In this document: positions 10,211 to 22,081 of the stretch, in pieces
Numbering within the stretch: position 1 is the stretch's first letter
Layout: the number at the start of each line of letters is the position of its first letter
From: Favolaschia claudopus
Lineage: Eukaryota > Basidiomycota > Agaricomycetes > Agaricales > Mycenaceae
Assembly: GCA_037176885.1 (NCBI GenBank)
Contig: JAWWNJ010000124.1
Location: 1 to 64,000 of the forward strand
Length of the DNA: 64,000 nt
Direction of reading: 5' to 3'
Notes under the pieces: generated by a model
Database searches by the model: none
Told to the model about the DNA's origin: nothing
Seen by the model: the letters and a program-made list of their open reading frames with translations, nothing else
Position numbers and translations under genes: made by a program

Positions 10211-10558
10211 TGTCGAAACCAACGGGAAGCGAGCGAGCCAAACCTAAAATCTATCTTTAGGCAACTATGACGCAAGTGGATTTCAGGCTCCCCAACTCTG
10301 AATCCAACTGCGTCATCGCTAGCGGTGACATGTCACGTCACGTCACGCGCCAAGCTTTTCCTCAGCTGTTGTTGTTAACTAACACGACGCTGAGGTGAGG
10401 CTTCTATTACTCTGTACCCAGGAATACATTACTTACTTACAGTATTCTCTAGCTAATCGTGTATTCTGTCTAGGTGCATAATAGAGCTGTGGTTGTTAAC
10501 TAACACGACGCTGAGCTAATCGTGTATTCTGTCTAGGACGGACGTCCGGTTTTGAGAG
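10211..10558 (+). repeat. Copia 5' LTR
   Basis: 348 bp starting TGTCGAAACC. It contains an internal duplication: GTTGTTAACTAACACGACGC near 10371 recurs near 10492, and AGCTAATCGTGTATTCTGTC at about 10451 recurs at about 10515. A run of TGTCACGTCACGTCACG (about 10331) resembles repeated CRE/ATF-type ACGTCA sites, possibly part of the promoter (inference). Confidence 0.9.
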
Positions 10559-10569
10559 GTTACGGGCCC
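10558..10569 (+). promoter_or_regulatory. Copia primer-binding site
   Basis: GGTTACGGGCCC directly follows the 5' LTR. It is complementary, with mismatches, to the anticodon-arm region of initiator tRNA-Met, the half-tRNA primer used by Drosophila copia and relatives. The element at 49.5 kb has GGTTATGGGCCC at the same place. Confidence 0.65.
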
Positions 10570-10689
10570 TCGTAGGACGCCAGTTTCACTGCGCAACGCT
10601 AGCCGGACGCTACACAGCTCAACAGCAAAACCAACTAGCCGCAGGAGTCTGCAAACGCTCGCAACTCCAGGCCACGTCATCCGCCAGAC

Positions 10690-13600
10690 ATGGCGACTAC
10701 ATCTGAACCCACCACTCCGGTGCTGGTCGGGGCAGAAAACTATCCAATCTGGAAGATTCGAATGGAGGGAGAGTTTGCCCGAGAGAAGGTTGGCCTCATC
10801 ATCTCTGGGGAGGACAACGCGGCGACTCAGGCGGCCGCAGAAACTGCAGCCGCATCTGCCAGCACTGTCTCTGCCATCTATGGTGTCGTAACCACTTCCA
10901 CTAGCGCTATCCGCGACTCTTTCCGCGTACGCGATGCCCGAGCTCGTGGTATCATCCACAAGTTCATCTCCAACCCCATTCTCATATCCGTCGCTCATCT
11001 CTCTGGCGCAAAGGAAACATGGGATGCCATTGTCAAGGAGTACGAGAAGGTCAATGTTGGTGCCACCGCGTTCTTCCAAATGCTAGAGGCCAAGTGGGAC
11101 CCTTCCACCAAGCTCGACGACCACCTCACCAAACTTCGATCGGGCAGCCTGACGCTGACAAGTATGTCCCGGCCGGTCGACGATGAGTTCATGGCATGGA
11201 TCCTGCTCAAATCACTGCCGGACACAACTGGGTGGAGACTGTTCGTCTCCCAGACCGTCAACAGTGTTCCCCAGGGCGGAAAGCTCAAGTTCTCCGAAGC
11301 TGAGCAGCGCATCAGAGCCGAGTTGGGAAACCCCATCATCACTGGCCCACAGGAGTCCGCGCTCGCAGCTGCAGTGCCGTCTTCGTCGACGAACTACAAA
11401 GGGAAGAAAACCGGTGGCCCCACAAAGAAGTGCCAAGTCCACGGCCTTTGCTATCATGACACCAAGGACTGCCGCGACCTCAAGAAGAAGGCGGAGGAGG
11501 ATGGGGCGAAGGCGCTAAATGCAGGGGGCGATGAGAGCGGACATTATGTTACTGCATTCGGAAACTCTGTATCGAAGGACCTTGCAAAACGCATTGGAGC
11601 TTATGCTGCGAGTGAAACGACACCTGCCCTCGTCTACACAACAGTCCTTGACACCGGCGCGTCAACACACATGGTACCGGTCCTGGAGTGGTTCATAGCT
11701 AAGACCTTTCAGCAGCTTGACCCCCCGAGAAAAGTACGCTTTGGGGATGAGTCGTTCGCTGACGCCACTGGGATTGGGGAAATTCAGCTCCTCAGCACTG
11801 TCAAAGGCAAACAGACACTCCTCACACTCTCGAACGTCCTATACCTCCCCTCATTCCAGATCTCCCTCATTTCCGTACAGAAGCTAGCCCAACAGGGTAA
11901 CCTGACTTCAATCTTTGGGAGGACAGGTGGTCATGTTCTCGACCGCAATGGCGATGTCGTTCTCGAGGTCAACCATGACCAAGGGCTATACCATTTGACT
12001 GCAGAGCCGGTGGTCCAGGAGGAATGTGCACTTGCCGCTGTCGACATTAACGTCCTCCACCGCCGCATGGCACATGTGGGAATGGACAGCCTTGAGCGTA
12101 TGGTCAGGAAGGGACACCTGAAGGGTGTGGAGCGCACCACCGGTACCCCTAAATTCTGCCACGCCTGCGCTCAGGGAAAGATGCGCAAGCAGCCGTTCCC
12201 AACTGAGGGACGTCAGCGGGCAACACGCCCACTACAAATTATACATAGTGACGTCGGCGGACCGGTCAGCCCACAGTCTCGAGACGGGTATCGTTACTGG
12301 ATTACCTTCTTCGACGATCACAGTGGCTTTGATTGGGTACTCTACCTCAAGAAGAAGAGCGACGTGCATGCTGCCTTCAAACAATGGAAGGCGGACGTGC
12401 AAGCCTTCTTTGAGGAAGAGATTGAGGAGATCATATTCTCCGAAAACTTCATTGACTTCTGGCGCACCGACAACGGGGGGGAGTTCACCTCTAACGAACT
12501 GGAGGCAGAATTAAAAGCCAGCGGAATCATCCATCACACAACTGCTGCAGACACGCCTGAGCAGAATGGTGTAGCTGAACGAGCAAATCAGACGCTCGTT
12601 TCCACCGCCCTCACCATGCTCATCGATTCAGGCCTTCCACAAAACTTCTGGAAGGAAGCCATGAGCTGTGCCTCCTACGTTCTTGGACGCCGACCATACT
12701 CCTCCAACAACGGTGTACCACCATACGAGACCCTGTTCAAGCGAAAGGTTGACCCCATTCAGTTCCGACCGTTTGGCTGCACGGGATATGCTTTGATACC
12801 AAAGGACAAGCGTGTCGGGAAGTTCTCCAACCGTGGCCGCCAGTGAATCATGCTTGGCTATGGTAATGGTGATGTGGGGGATGGGAAGAAGGCATACCGC
12901 CTCCTGGATGTAAAGACCAAGGCCATCTTCCACAGCCGACATGTCCGCTTCGATGAGATAGGGGAAACAGACACCTCTGTCCTTCAGGACCCTGCACCCC
13001 AAACTCAGTGGGAGTTCTTGTTCCGTCCTGAACAGGAGAGGGAGCCCTCAGACAGTGGGAGCGTGATTGACGATGTCGAGCCAGTGGGAGCACCAGGGAC
13101 TTTTTCCATTCGGCAAGGGGGGGAGACAGACACAGAGACTATCAGCACAGTAAAACGCGAAACACCCTCTCGCATTCCTGTCCCAGTAAACCCTACTTCC
13201 ATCTCTGAGCACATTGCCCGCAGGAAAAATACCATTACGTCACCACGTCCACTACCCACTGTCGTCGCACCACCAGTACCGGTCCCAGCTCTGCCAAAGC
13301 CTGACGAGCCCACGCTCCGACGAGGAGAACGTGCCAGAAAACCAGCGGATCGAAACCGAAACCTTCTACAGAAGTCAGATGGCCCTCAGCAGCTCCGGAA
13401 ACCCGAACCGCTGCCTCAGCCGGCCGAGCCAGAATCCCCTCCCCTCCAAGTCGCCGACCTTCCACAAATCATTGAGGAAGAACCTGAAGTCGAGCTCATT
13501 GACATTGACGATGCCTTCTTCGCTGGCGTAGCCAATAGCGGCCCAAGCGAAATTCCCACTCCCGCTACACTCACTGAGGCATTCAGCGGACCAGACGCTG

Positions 13601-15171
13601 ATAAGTGGAGGGCGGCACTTGCGGAGGAGATGGGAAACTTGGCTGAGAACGATGTCTATGAGATCGTCCCCACACCCGCTGGAGTCAAACCAATCAGCAC
13701 CAAACCAGTCATGCGCATAAAGCTGGACAGCAAAGGGAACATCGAACGATACAAGCTCCGTATCGTCGCCCGGGATTTTGGACAGCAGGGTGGAAACCTC
13801 AAGGAGACCTTTGCCCCCGTTGCGAACCTCGAGTCCATCCGCATCATCTGCTTGCTGGCTGCCAAGTACGACCTGGAGCTGGACCAGATGGACGTATCCA
13901 CTGCATACCTCAACGGTGTCCTCGAGGACGCCATCTACGTCTCACCGCCGGAGGGAGTGGATATTCCAGATGGGTTCTGTTGGCGACTCAAACGTTCCCT
14001 CTATGGTCTGAAAGACGCTGGTCGCGTGTGGAATGTCACTCTCGACGCAAAACTGCTGGAGCTTGGTGCATACCTGCTGGACGCGGAGACATGCCTGTAC
14101 GTCTTCAGGGGAAAGAAAGGGGAAATATGTTACCTGGTGGTCTACGTTGACGACCTACTGCTTGCAGCCTCATCCCGTCCATACATGGACGAGATAAAAG
14201 CTCTCCTCGCATCCACATTCAAGATGCGGGACCTTGGAGCTGCTTCGTTCATCCTCGGGATCGAGATCAAACGGGACCGACAGCGACGCACTATCTCTCT
14301 TTCCCAAACGAAGTACATTGACGCTGTCCTTAAGCGTTGCGGCATGGCAGACTGCAACCCGTCAAAGACTCCAATGGCTACGACCCCTCGCCTCACTGCT
14401 GAAGACCCCGTCGACAACACCACACTACTCCAACAGACCATAAACGGAGAGACAGTGTCATACGCTACTGTGGTTGGCTCAATTCAGTATGCTGTCCAGG
14501 GGACACGACCTGACTTGGCATACCTTGTTGGCGTGCTTGGACGGTACAGTGCAAACCCCAAAGCATGCCACTGGGAAGCTGCAAAGCGCGGCCTGCGCTA
14601 CATGAAGTATACTCGTGACCTTGAGCTGTGCTTCGATGGCTCGGACATTGCTGGGGATCTTGACTTCCACGGGTTCTCTGACGCCGACTGGTCTGGTGAC
14701 AACGAGACTTCTCGATCCACCTCCGGATACGCATTCATATCTGGTCGAGGAGCATTGGGCTGGTCCAGCAAACGGCAAGGCATGGTTGCCCTATCCTCAA
14801 CTGAGTCAGAATACATTGGACTGTCAAACGCCGGGCAGCACCTAGCCTGGTTGCGCACCTTCTTTGCAGAAGTCGGCCACGAGCAGCGCGGACCCACAGA
14901 ACTCTTCTGTGATAATCAAGCAGCTATCATCCTCTGTCGGGACCCACAATTCCGAGCACGCACCAAACACATACAGCGCAAATACCACTTCATTCGCGAC
15001 GACATTGTGGCAAAAGGCGAGGCCGTCATTCGCTACGTGTCTACCCACGACATGGTGGCTACTAAGCCTCTTTCCCGGGAAAAGCATTGGAAGTTTGCAA
15101 GAGCCTTGGAATTACGGTTTACCTCGAGTGGGAGTGTCGAAACCAACGGGAAGCGAGCGAGCCAAACCTAA
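10690..15171 (+). pseudogene. Copia gag-pol polyprotein with one in-frame stop
   Basis: The frame starts at ATG 10690 and is open except for a TGA at 12844-12846; all of 12847-15171 is in the same frame, so a single codon change separates it from a polyprotein of about 1,490 residues. In order: UBN2-type gag (YPIWKIRMEGEF); a cysteine/histidine stretch CQVHGLCYHDTKDC; aspartic protease LDTGAS at about residue 320; pre-integrase HHCC (LHRRMAH, CHAC) from about 450; integrase core with Asp in IHSDVGG (about 518), Asp in RTDNGGEF (about 592) and Glu in EQNGVAE (about 623); reverse transcriptase from about 975 with YVDDLLL near 1151; RNase H with SDADW, STESEY and CDNQAA. The stop lies where CGA (Arg) would fit the integrase C-terminal region, so a C-to-T change is likely (inference). 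The 3' end overlaps the LTR by 37 bases. Confidence 0.93.
15126..15134 (+). promoter_or_regulatory. Copia polypurine tract
   Basis: GAGTGGGAG lies immediately before the 3' LTR, the expected plus-strand primer position. It is within the last codons of the polyprotein. Confidence 0.75.
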
Positions 15172-15477
15172 AATCTATCTTTAGGCAACTATGACGCAAG
15201 TGGATTTCAGGCTCCTCTGAATCCAACTGCGTCATCGCTAGCGGTGACATGTCACGTCACGTCACGCGCCAAGCTTTTCCTCAGCTGTTGTTGTTAACTA
15301 ACACGACGCTGAGGTGAGGCTTCTATTACTCTGTACCCAGAAATACATTACTTACTTACAGTATTCTCTAGCTAATCGTGTATTCTGTCTAGGTGCATAA
15401 TAGAGCTGTTGTTGTTAACTAACACGACGCTGAGCTAATCGTGTATTCTGTCTAGGACGGACGTCCGGTTTTGAGAG
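15135..15477 (+). repeat. Copia 3' LTR
   Basis: 343 bp, identical to the 5' LTR except for a 5-base deletion (left copy CCCCAACTCTG, right copy CCTCTG), G to A in CCAGGAATAC, and G to T in GCTGTGGTTG. It carries the same internal duplication. Confidence 0.92.
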
Positions 15478-15483
15478 ACATAG

Positions 15484-16609
15484 CAAGGTCGGTGACGAGG
15501 CTATGCGCTGGGGTGCAGACGCCCCCATTGGCACCGCTCAAACAGACGAGGGTACAATCGACTCGCCGGCAGACGAAGGCTCAAGCGATGACGAAGCCGG
15601 CGTGCTTTGCGCAGACGGCTCATTCGAAGATACGCGTTGCAGTACAAGAGGCGGGGGCTGCTCATTCTCTGCCTCCATAATCGCACGTAGCTTGGTATGT
15701 TGCACCTGCACATCATCAGCCGGCGTCTTTCCAAGCGCTTATCTGCCTGCTTCGGTGTACGCGTCGTGAACCTGTCGTTCTCGGGCAACGCCCGTGATTG
15801 TATATGGGTGGGAGTGGTTTTCATGGGGTTGTAACTCAGCGAAGTACAGCTGCGGCGAAATTTGGGCGAAATTAAATGCATTACCATATAAAGAAATTTT
15901 GATCAAACAACCCAAACCAACCTTGAGCGGCCCGTGGAGGGTTATGTCCGAAAAAGGCATACTCGTATGATCCGACGAGTTCCGGGTCACATGAATGGCT
16001 GTCAATCTCGGATCAACTTCTGTCTGTCTCCTCTTACCTCGTCGCGTCGCACTCTACTTACGCCCAACCAGTCCTTGCAAGCATGCACCGTTCAAGAGGA
16101 GCTAGAAAGAACGCAGGAAGAAGACGGCCCCCCACAAGCCTTGCCAATTTTCATTTCGTTGCCTTCCCCCGCCCCGCAATCCGTCCCACCCCAACTACCT
16201 GCTTTCGATTTTACAACAACAGCGCACCTGTGTCGCTTCGTGCTCGGAATGCGGGGGATCAAGACATCGTTGTTTTCAACTTTTCTGAAAGCAATATTGC
16301 TGGTAAAAATCTACATTTGGGTGCCTAGTTGAGAGCCTAAGGACGGCGCAATTGGAGTCCGAATGTTGGTGCGTCTTTTTTTTTCTCTCCTGGCGTCCAG
16401 ACGGTGGTTTCCTGACCTGATATATAAATTCTCTTGCCATGTTTGTTATACCTGCTCATTGGGCCACATAGTTGTTGTTGTAGGATTGATCCGTGAGCTT
16501 CCACTCCGTTCCGATTTCTTTTCGTCGTTTCATCATCCTTTCCGTACCGTCGCATCGCCATCACCATCCCCTTCACTACCTTATATACGCTCGTTACCTT
16601 TGCTGCCCG
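15484..16609. other. Mostly unassigned; includes one transposon end
   Basis: Apart from the fragment at 15847-15928 I recognise nothing. Frames at 15501-15887 (minus) and 15934-16332 (plus) are open but show no domain. Confidence 0.3.
15847..15928 (+). repeat. Left end of a mariner-type repeat (family also at 19.5 and 30.9 kb)
   Basis: After a TA at 15845-15846 the sequence reads CAGCTGCGGCGAAATT, then a duplicated GCGAAATT, then TAAATGCATTACCATATA and AAATTTTGATCAAAC. This matches the left end of the copy inserted in the NLR gene at 30870. The body of the element is missing here. Confidence 0.6.
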
Positions 16610-16754
16610 CTAGTCACTTGTTCCCCACGTCGACTAGCGTGCGTATACCTTTACTTTACTTTCTACTTTCTACTCACAGTCCTTGTAGTCTCTAATATAC
16701 TCTAGGTACTAGTCACTTGTTCCCCACGTCGACTAGCTCTCTAATATACTCTAG
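16610..16754. repeat. Two interleaved direct duplications
   Basis: A 29-bp unit beginning CTAGTCACTTGTTCCCCACG occurs at 16610-16638 and 16709-16737. A 17-bp unit TCTCTAATATACTCTAG occurs at 16689-16705 and 16738-16754. Each first unit has palindromic ends (CTAGTC...GACTAG). It could be a small tandem duplication by slippage or unequal exchange. Confidence 0.7.
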
Positions 16755-18105
16755 CTGACTCCGACTCACTTGTTCACGGCCGCTCATCGCACTCTCATCA
16801 CCTTTTGACCTACTTTAGTTGTCTGAATTTTGAGATCAACAGAGCCCACATGTAGTTTATACCGCTTCGGATTTATCCGTGAGCGTAAAATTGAGACGAA
16901 TGGCCCCTCACTCTATATGCAGTTTTATATAAGCCTAAATCGTGCACCTTAACCGCCACCTTGGAGAGCACAATACTTGAACTTGCTGCCGGCGGTCAAC
17001 TGAGCTTTGAGGTTTGTGTTTTGGTGTTGAGCTCAAGACCTCGAAGAAATTGTGCCTGATGTATTGCTACACTGTCTCAAACATGAATAAAGCGTCAGAG
17101 CATGTTTGTGAAAGTATCTGAAGGCAATTCATCGTGAATTCAGCGTCGAGAATGGTTCATAGGTGGTCTGGACAGACCGAAGGGATTGGCTAAGCGATCA
17201 CCCATCAGTCACGTGTCTCCTCATTCTTTTCGTCTCGCCCGCCTCCGCATCGCGCCTTTGGCTCGGTGACTCCGTCTCTTTGAGACCTTCTCTTCTCCAG
17301 CCCCTCCCCCTCCATGACCTCGAGTCTCCTTCCCCGCTTCTAGTCTTGTCCCCCCGTCGCCGTCATACCCCTCTTTTTTCGTGCCCACCCACCCATCCCT
17401 AGTTTGTTTTGCTATTTCCTGCGCACTCACGTAGCTACGGATTTGTTCTGTATTCTTTAGTTGCATAGGGGCTGCCTCGGCTCCTTCGTCTTCGGGCGGA
17501 GTGCAGCGAGCTCCATTTCGGAGTTCACGCCCAATATATCAATGGCTTGCTTACACATCTCTCCCTCTCGAGAACTCAGGCCAATCCTCGGCCCTATCGG
17601 ACTCACTGGGGGAACGGCCGAGGAAACTTCGGAGGAAATCTTGAATTTGATTGGCTGAGAGTATGTCCCAAGGAGGCAGTTGCTCCGAAAGGACATACCT
17701 CTTACCATATTTTGAATTCCTCTGAACTGCCTAATCAAGGCATAAGAAATCAAGATTGTGATCGCTCTGGACAGTGCTACAGCGACTTTGAAGCGCCGAT
17801 TTCTTGGAAACAGAGTCTCGGATACATAGTGAGTCTCTCCCCTTTCTCTCTCTTTCTCTTCTCTTTTTGCAACTTGAAAACTTGAATTCCGCCGGCTCTC
17901 CACAGACATAATTCATAAGCCTAGACGAAACCGTTTATTACGTACCTAGGCAATTCTTGTCAAAACACGGCACATTGTCTATTAATGGTAGCCAACTGTC
18001 GCATACTAATAGATGATAGATCAGTGTGACAAATATCAATCACTGCCGAAGGCCCCGGCATCCCGCAACAATGACTGCCGTAGACCAGAAAATTACATTG
18101 TCGAG
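16755..18105. other. No firmly recognisable gene
   Basis: A minus-strand frame of 150 codons at 17457-17909 is open but has no domain I know. The remaining sequence is mixed, with pyrimidine-rich tracts at 17220-17400. Confidence 0.3.
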
Positions 18106-18192
18106 CAGGGTTAGGGGTCAGGGTTAGGATGGTTAGGGTTAGAAGGTTAGGGCTGGTCAGGGTTAGGAGGTTAGGGTTAGGAGGTCAGGGTC
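18106..18192 (+). repeat. Degenerate interstitial telomeric repeats
   Basis: About 87 bases made of TTAGGG-like units with variants (GGTTAGGG, GGTCAGGG, GGTTAGGA, GGTTAGAA), all in one orientation. TTAGGG is the telomere unit of most basidiomycetes. Unique sequence lies on both sides, so this is internal, not a chromosome end. Confidence 0.75.
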
Positions 18193-18560
18193 ATGAGGAA
18201 CATAGTAAAAAACGCGGGGAAAGACGAAGCCGCGGTAATGCCGAGTCGTGGAAGGCTTTGCCGTGATGGCAGTGTCCGACTGTCACTCATGTCACACACT
18301 GTTACACTACTGATTACAACCAGGGAATGTGCCGTGCTTGGCTCTAAATCTATATTACAATTGAGGACCCCCGGTCCCTGCGAGACAAACCAGCCAACAC
18401 AATTTGTCTCCGAACATTCGTATTGGCTAACGGGCACATCATGCCGTCAACCGCCCCACTATGTCGTCAGGATTTGTTGAGATGTTGAGTTCTTGCCTCC
18501 CGCTCCACCAGACTCCACCCATGAGCTCTCCTTGCATTCTACCCAAATTCCACTACCACC

Positions 18561-19202
18561 ATGCCCTCGACTGGACACCATTTACGCCCACTGTTACCTA
18601 AAACACCGTCCATGACTCGACCTGAACCTTTCTTGCTCAAAACAACGAGGAATCTCGAGTCCGACGCAAATGTCAACAGGAATTCGGCTCAGGTTTTGAA
18701 CCCAAAGGAAGTGCAGCATCAGCAATTAGACCATGTCAAAAAACAACCTCGATCCGAATTCGAGCGTCGTTCAGCTGGCCAAAGGAAGAGAAGGGAGAGG
18801 GAAGCAAAGGAGAATTCAACGAAAGGTGATTGGCCGTTTCGTGTCTCCTTGACCAAAGCGAAGCTATATGGGTCCAGCCACACGTCGCTCTGTTGCTCAG
18901 CGTGCCCGCCGTCAACGTGAACTCGCCGCCAAAATTGAGAATTTGTTGGATATCAAAGAACAAGACAGTCAACAGTCGCGAGCGCAGAAGCTGAGACGGA
19001 AAGTAGAACAGGGTGAACGGAGGTTGAGGGCATTCCCGGATTGTGGTATGTGGTACTTCAGTCATATATTTTATTGTGATATGAAGATTTGTCTCCTTGA
19101 CTCCTTCAACAGATCACGGTCGGGCGTTAGACGAAGCACTTGATCATGAATGGATGCTCAATCAACCACGACGTGAAGATCGACATCGAGAAAGTCAACG
19201 CA
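18561..19202 (+). pseudogene. Three-exon orphan gene fragment with repeated basic helices
   Basis: The exons are 18561-18825, 18878-19045 and 19113-19202, joined by introns with GTGATT...CAG and GTATGT...CAG borders, all in frame (phase 1). A GTAAGT donor follows at 19203, but no matching downstream exon is visible, so the 3' end is lost or undetected. The product (about 174 residues) has two similar basic blocks, RRSAGQRKRREREAKEN and RRSVAQRARRQRELAAKIE, predicted to be helical and possibly coiled-coil. It then has HGRALDEALDHEWMLNQPRR. The start ATG is the first in the open frame. I do not recognise a family. Basic helical segments like this occur ahead of transposon proteins, but that is only a guess. 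A transposon remnant begins at 19512. Confidence 0.5.
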
Positions 19203-19511
19203 GTAAGTTGAAGCGGAACTTCGTAGCGGGATGTATAGTCAGGAAGTACAACGCGAATTGTCGCTTGGATGGCAGACAAGGGAGAATAATATCATTTAAT
19301 CAATGAGGGGGAACATCGTCCAACTCAAAAGTTGAGATACAACCTATTAGTAGGAGGCTGCGATGTTGACAACCAGCAAGCATCTTAATATTACAAGCTA
19401 AAATTGTCAACGGCGCGAAACTTCCGTGCTTAGAAATTTCAATTCGAATAAAAAGTGGGTATCCCGTAGCGAAGCACGGGCTCACTGCTAGTGCCATAAT
19501 AAACGGTAGTT

Positions 19512-19825
19512 CCAACCTTGAGAGAGCGAATCATGGATGTTATGTTATGGGTAGATTAGCTGCGGATACTGCTAGTGCTGGGTGTCAAATGTCTGCAGAT
19601 GTTTTGAATTCCAAGGGAAAGAGTCAATTTCCTTTGTAATCGGCTAACTTCTATGGTGCTCATTAGACTGTTGCTGATCAGATTTTCAAGTAAACAACCG
19701 GTTATAGTCACCCATACAACATCGAATACTCTGAGCTCTTGTTTTCGCGCATTAGAGGCAAAGTTGACGCAGAATGATGGGAATTTCTATATACTATGGT
19801 AATGCATTTAATTTCGCCGCAACTG
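19512..19825 (+). repeat. Mariner-type repeat remnant, right part
   Basis: 19512-19701 is roughly 80-85 percent identical by eye to 30914-31103 (GCGAATCATGGATGTTAT ... TTTTCAAGTA(A/G)ACAACCGG). It ends with an inverted terminus, TATGGTAATGCATTTAATTT...CCGCAACTG, at 19825 followed by TA. The left terminus is missing. Together with 15847 and 30870 it defines a family with CAGTTGCGGCGAAATTAAAT ends and a TA target. Confidence 0.65.
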
Positions 19826-21106
19826 TATCAAGATGCATATGATCTTAGCAAACTGTGGTGTACGACGGACAGACATATCAGAAATAGTTCGACAGTTGCT
19901 TGAGAGTATTTTTAGAATAGAATGGATGTATAGATTGCATGCACAGATTGAAGCGAGCTTCCCCTCCTATGTGGACCATTGTCCACATACCCGACATGTC
20001 ATATACTTTTAAGCTCTACGCGTACTGAAATAATTGGTGATTGTGAAGGACGAGTAACGCGCGCAAGGCTCCGATGCTAGAAGCTTGGATTGAAAGCTAA
20101 CAGGGGTTGCTCAATTCTTAGGTCGTCGGCTCGTCTCGTCCATAAAATAATTAATACAGTGATGATCCATCAAAATTTGATACATGTTCTCCTGTATTCT
20201 GCATGTATGCATGACGCGCACGACGAAGGTGGAGGTCCAGTCGGACCTTCTGCACGTCGCTGAACTTCTCTTTGTTACCTCTGCTCTCCTCGATGACACG
20301 GATGATCTCAGCGCTTTCGAATCGGATGACGAAGACTTGTGGGACGACAATACCTCCGATGTGCTTCAACTTTCAGCTTTGGATTAGGCGGAGTTGGCAT
20401 TGTATGTTTCGGGGGATGGCTTGCGGGGTAAACACGATAAGATTCCCAATCAGGTCTTTCCGTTTATTGATTAAATTTATGACTTAGTACAGTCGAACTA
20501 TGGTAAAACTCCACGAACTTGTCAATGCCTACTTGTCTATCTAACGTACTGAACAATCTCGGGGTCTTAATTGTACAATTACTCCGCCAATGCGCAAAGG
20601 AAAAAAGAAATCAGAGGGAGGAAATAAGTAGAGCGGTAGGTATGGTACACAGACTGAGAGGCATTTATTCCTTCATCCCGGTGTCTTTGTCTTTGAAATC
20701 GAAATCCGCAAGAGAACGAATGACAGAGCGGGAAATGGGAGACGTTGACTCGGCCGCAGGGCGAGGTATAGAACAGGATTGTGAAAATATCAGAGAAATT
20801 GGGCAAATAATAAACACTGGTCCGCACCTTCAGAATCAAACCTTCCCTCTCTCCCTCCATCCTCCAAACAGTCTGAACGAAGCCTTGGGGATCATCTCCT
20901 GGGGAATATATTGGCTGCTGGAAGCCGGGGAACCGGGCGCAGACTCGCTGCTGCAGAGTCATTCAATGAGGCCTAGCTTCTAAACAGAAGCTCACCGCGG
21001 GAACAACATCGGACGTGGTGTCTGGAACGGCGCCGTTCTCGAGAGTGTGGAGGGATGGGGCAGTCGCGTCGTCTATGAGTGGAAAGGAGAGAGGAGAAGA
21101 GAAGGG
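19826..21106. other. No firmly recognisable gene
   Basis: A plus frame at 20184-20387 ends in an acidic stretch (AFESDDEDLWDDNTSDV) but has no known domain. 19949-19992 is a 44-bp repeat found inverted at 63907-63950. A 154-codon plus frame at 20519-20983 is open without motifs. Confidence 0.3.
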
Positions 21107-22081
21107 TGTCGCAAAAATCGAAAGTCTGATATAACCGATTATAACCGATTATAGCAGTTATTGGGCGATCATAGGCTGGTTATACCTAGTTATAACCGGC
21201 TATAGGTCGGGAGGACCCTTATAGCCTATTAGAACTACCTTACGAGCTGCAACACCTAACAATAGTACGACGGGGATTGGTCAAGCTTGGAGCGTATGGC
21301 TTCTCGCTCAGGCTCGGAGTCGGGAACATATGAGGTGGATGAGTGTGAACGACGCAGTTGCATGGTTAAGATGGGCCTTGGGCCATTTCGGGGACGCCCC
21401 ACACAGTGACGTCACCATGGGAATATGAGGCCGCAGGCCGTGACAGCGTGACTCCGCAGCTCTTTCCGCTCAACCACCACCATCGACAGCTCGAGGACAT
21501 ACGACGGCGTCGATCCCGCCCTCCCTTCATGCTAGTGTCGGTATCTTCGACGGGTGGGCTCAGTAACGGTCGCTTGCCCACGCATTGATCACAAATCACC
21601 GACATGGGGGAATCGCATCGGTCCATCGGTGTGTCGCTTTTGTTGCTTATTCTCCGATGAAGTTCTAATCCTGTGCCCTTTGAAGCTTCAACGCAACTGT
21701 GAACAGTTGGTGTGTCTTTAGTTTCTTCATCTCCCGTGCGCTGTCTCATCTCGGTTGTAGTTGCCTTCATCGGATACTCCCCTCCCCTTCCCCAACATAG
21801 CTGGCGACTTCTACGATGTTGTACACGTACCTTAGTTGGAAATAGATCAATTTTATTCAGTACTTTGCTTGATTTGAGATGAATTCCATGGGCCAAATGT
21901 GCGGTGAAAACTTCCCCGGGCCAACGCGGTAATAAGGAGCTATAACCTCTATAATGACTTATAACGATCTTTAAAAATTATAGGACTTATAAGTCTAATC
22001 AGGCTTTATAGGCCCCCCTCCCAGATTATAGACTTATAACAGGTTACAACTGAGTATAACCGGGTTTCGATTTTTGCGACA
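21107..22081. mobile_element. Non-autonomous TIR element with TATAACC subterminal repeats
   Basis: 975 bp bounded by perfect 17-bp inverted repeats TGTCGCAAAAATCGAAA (21107-21123, 22065-22081). Both ends carry many copies of TATAACC/GGTTATA and related words over about 150 bases, typical of transposase-binding sites. GGG flanks both sides but a clear target duplication is not certain. A minus frame (21366-21896, 176 codons) in the middle has no known domain, so no transposase is evident. Confidence 0.75.

Larger units (their letters stand above)
10211..15477 (+). mobile_element. Ty1/Copia LTR retrotransposon, nearly full length
   Basis: Order: LTR (10211-10558), primer-binding site, gag-pol frame (10690-15171), polypurine tract, LTR (15135-15477). 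Flanking ACATAG occurs on both sides (10205-10210 and 15478-15483); the exact LTR end is uncertain by about one base. The two LTRs differ by two substitutions and one 5-bp gap, so the insertion is recent. Domain order gag, protease, integrase, reverse transcriptase, RNase H is the Copia order. One in-frame TGA interrupts pol. Confidence 0.95.
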
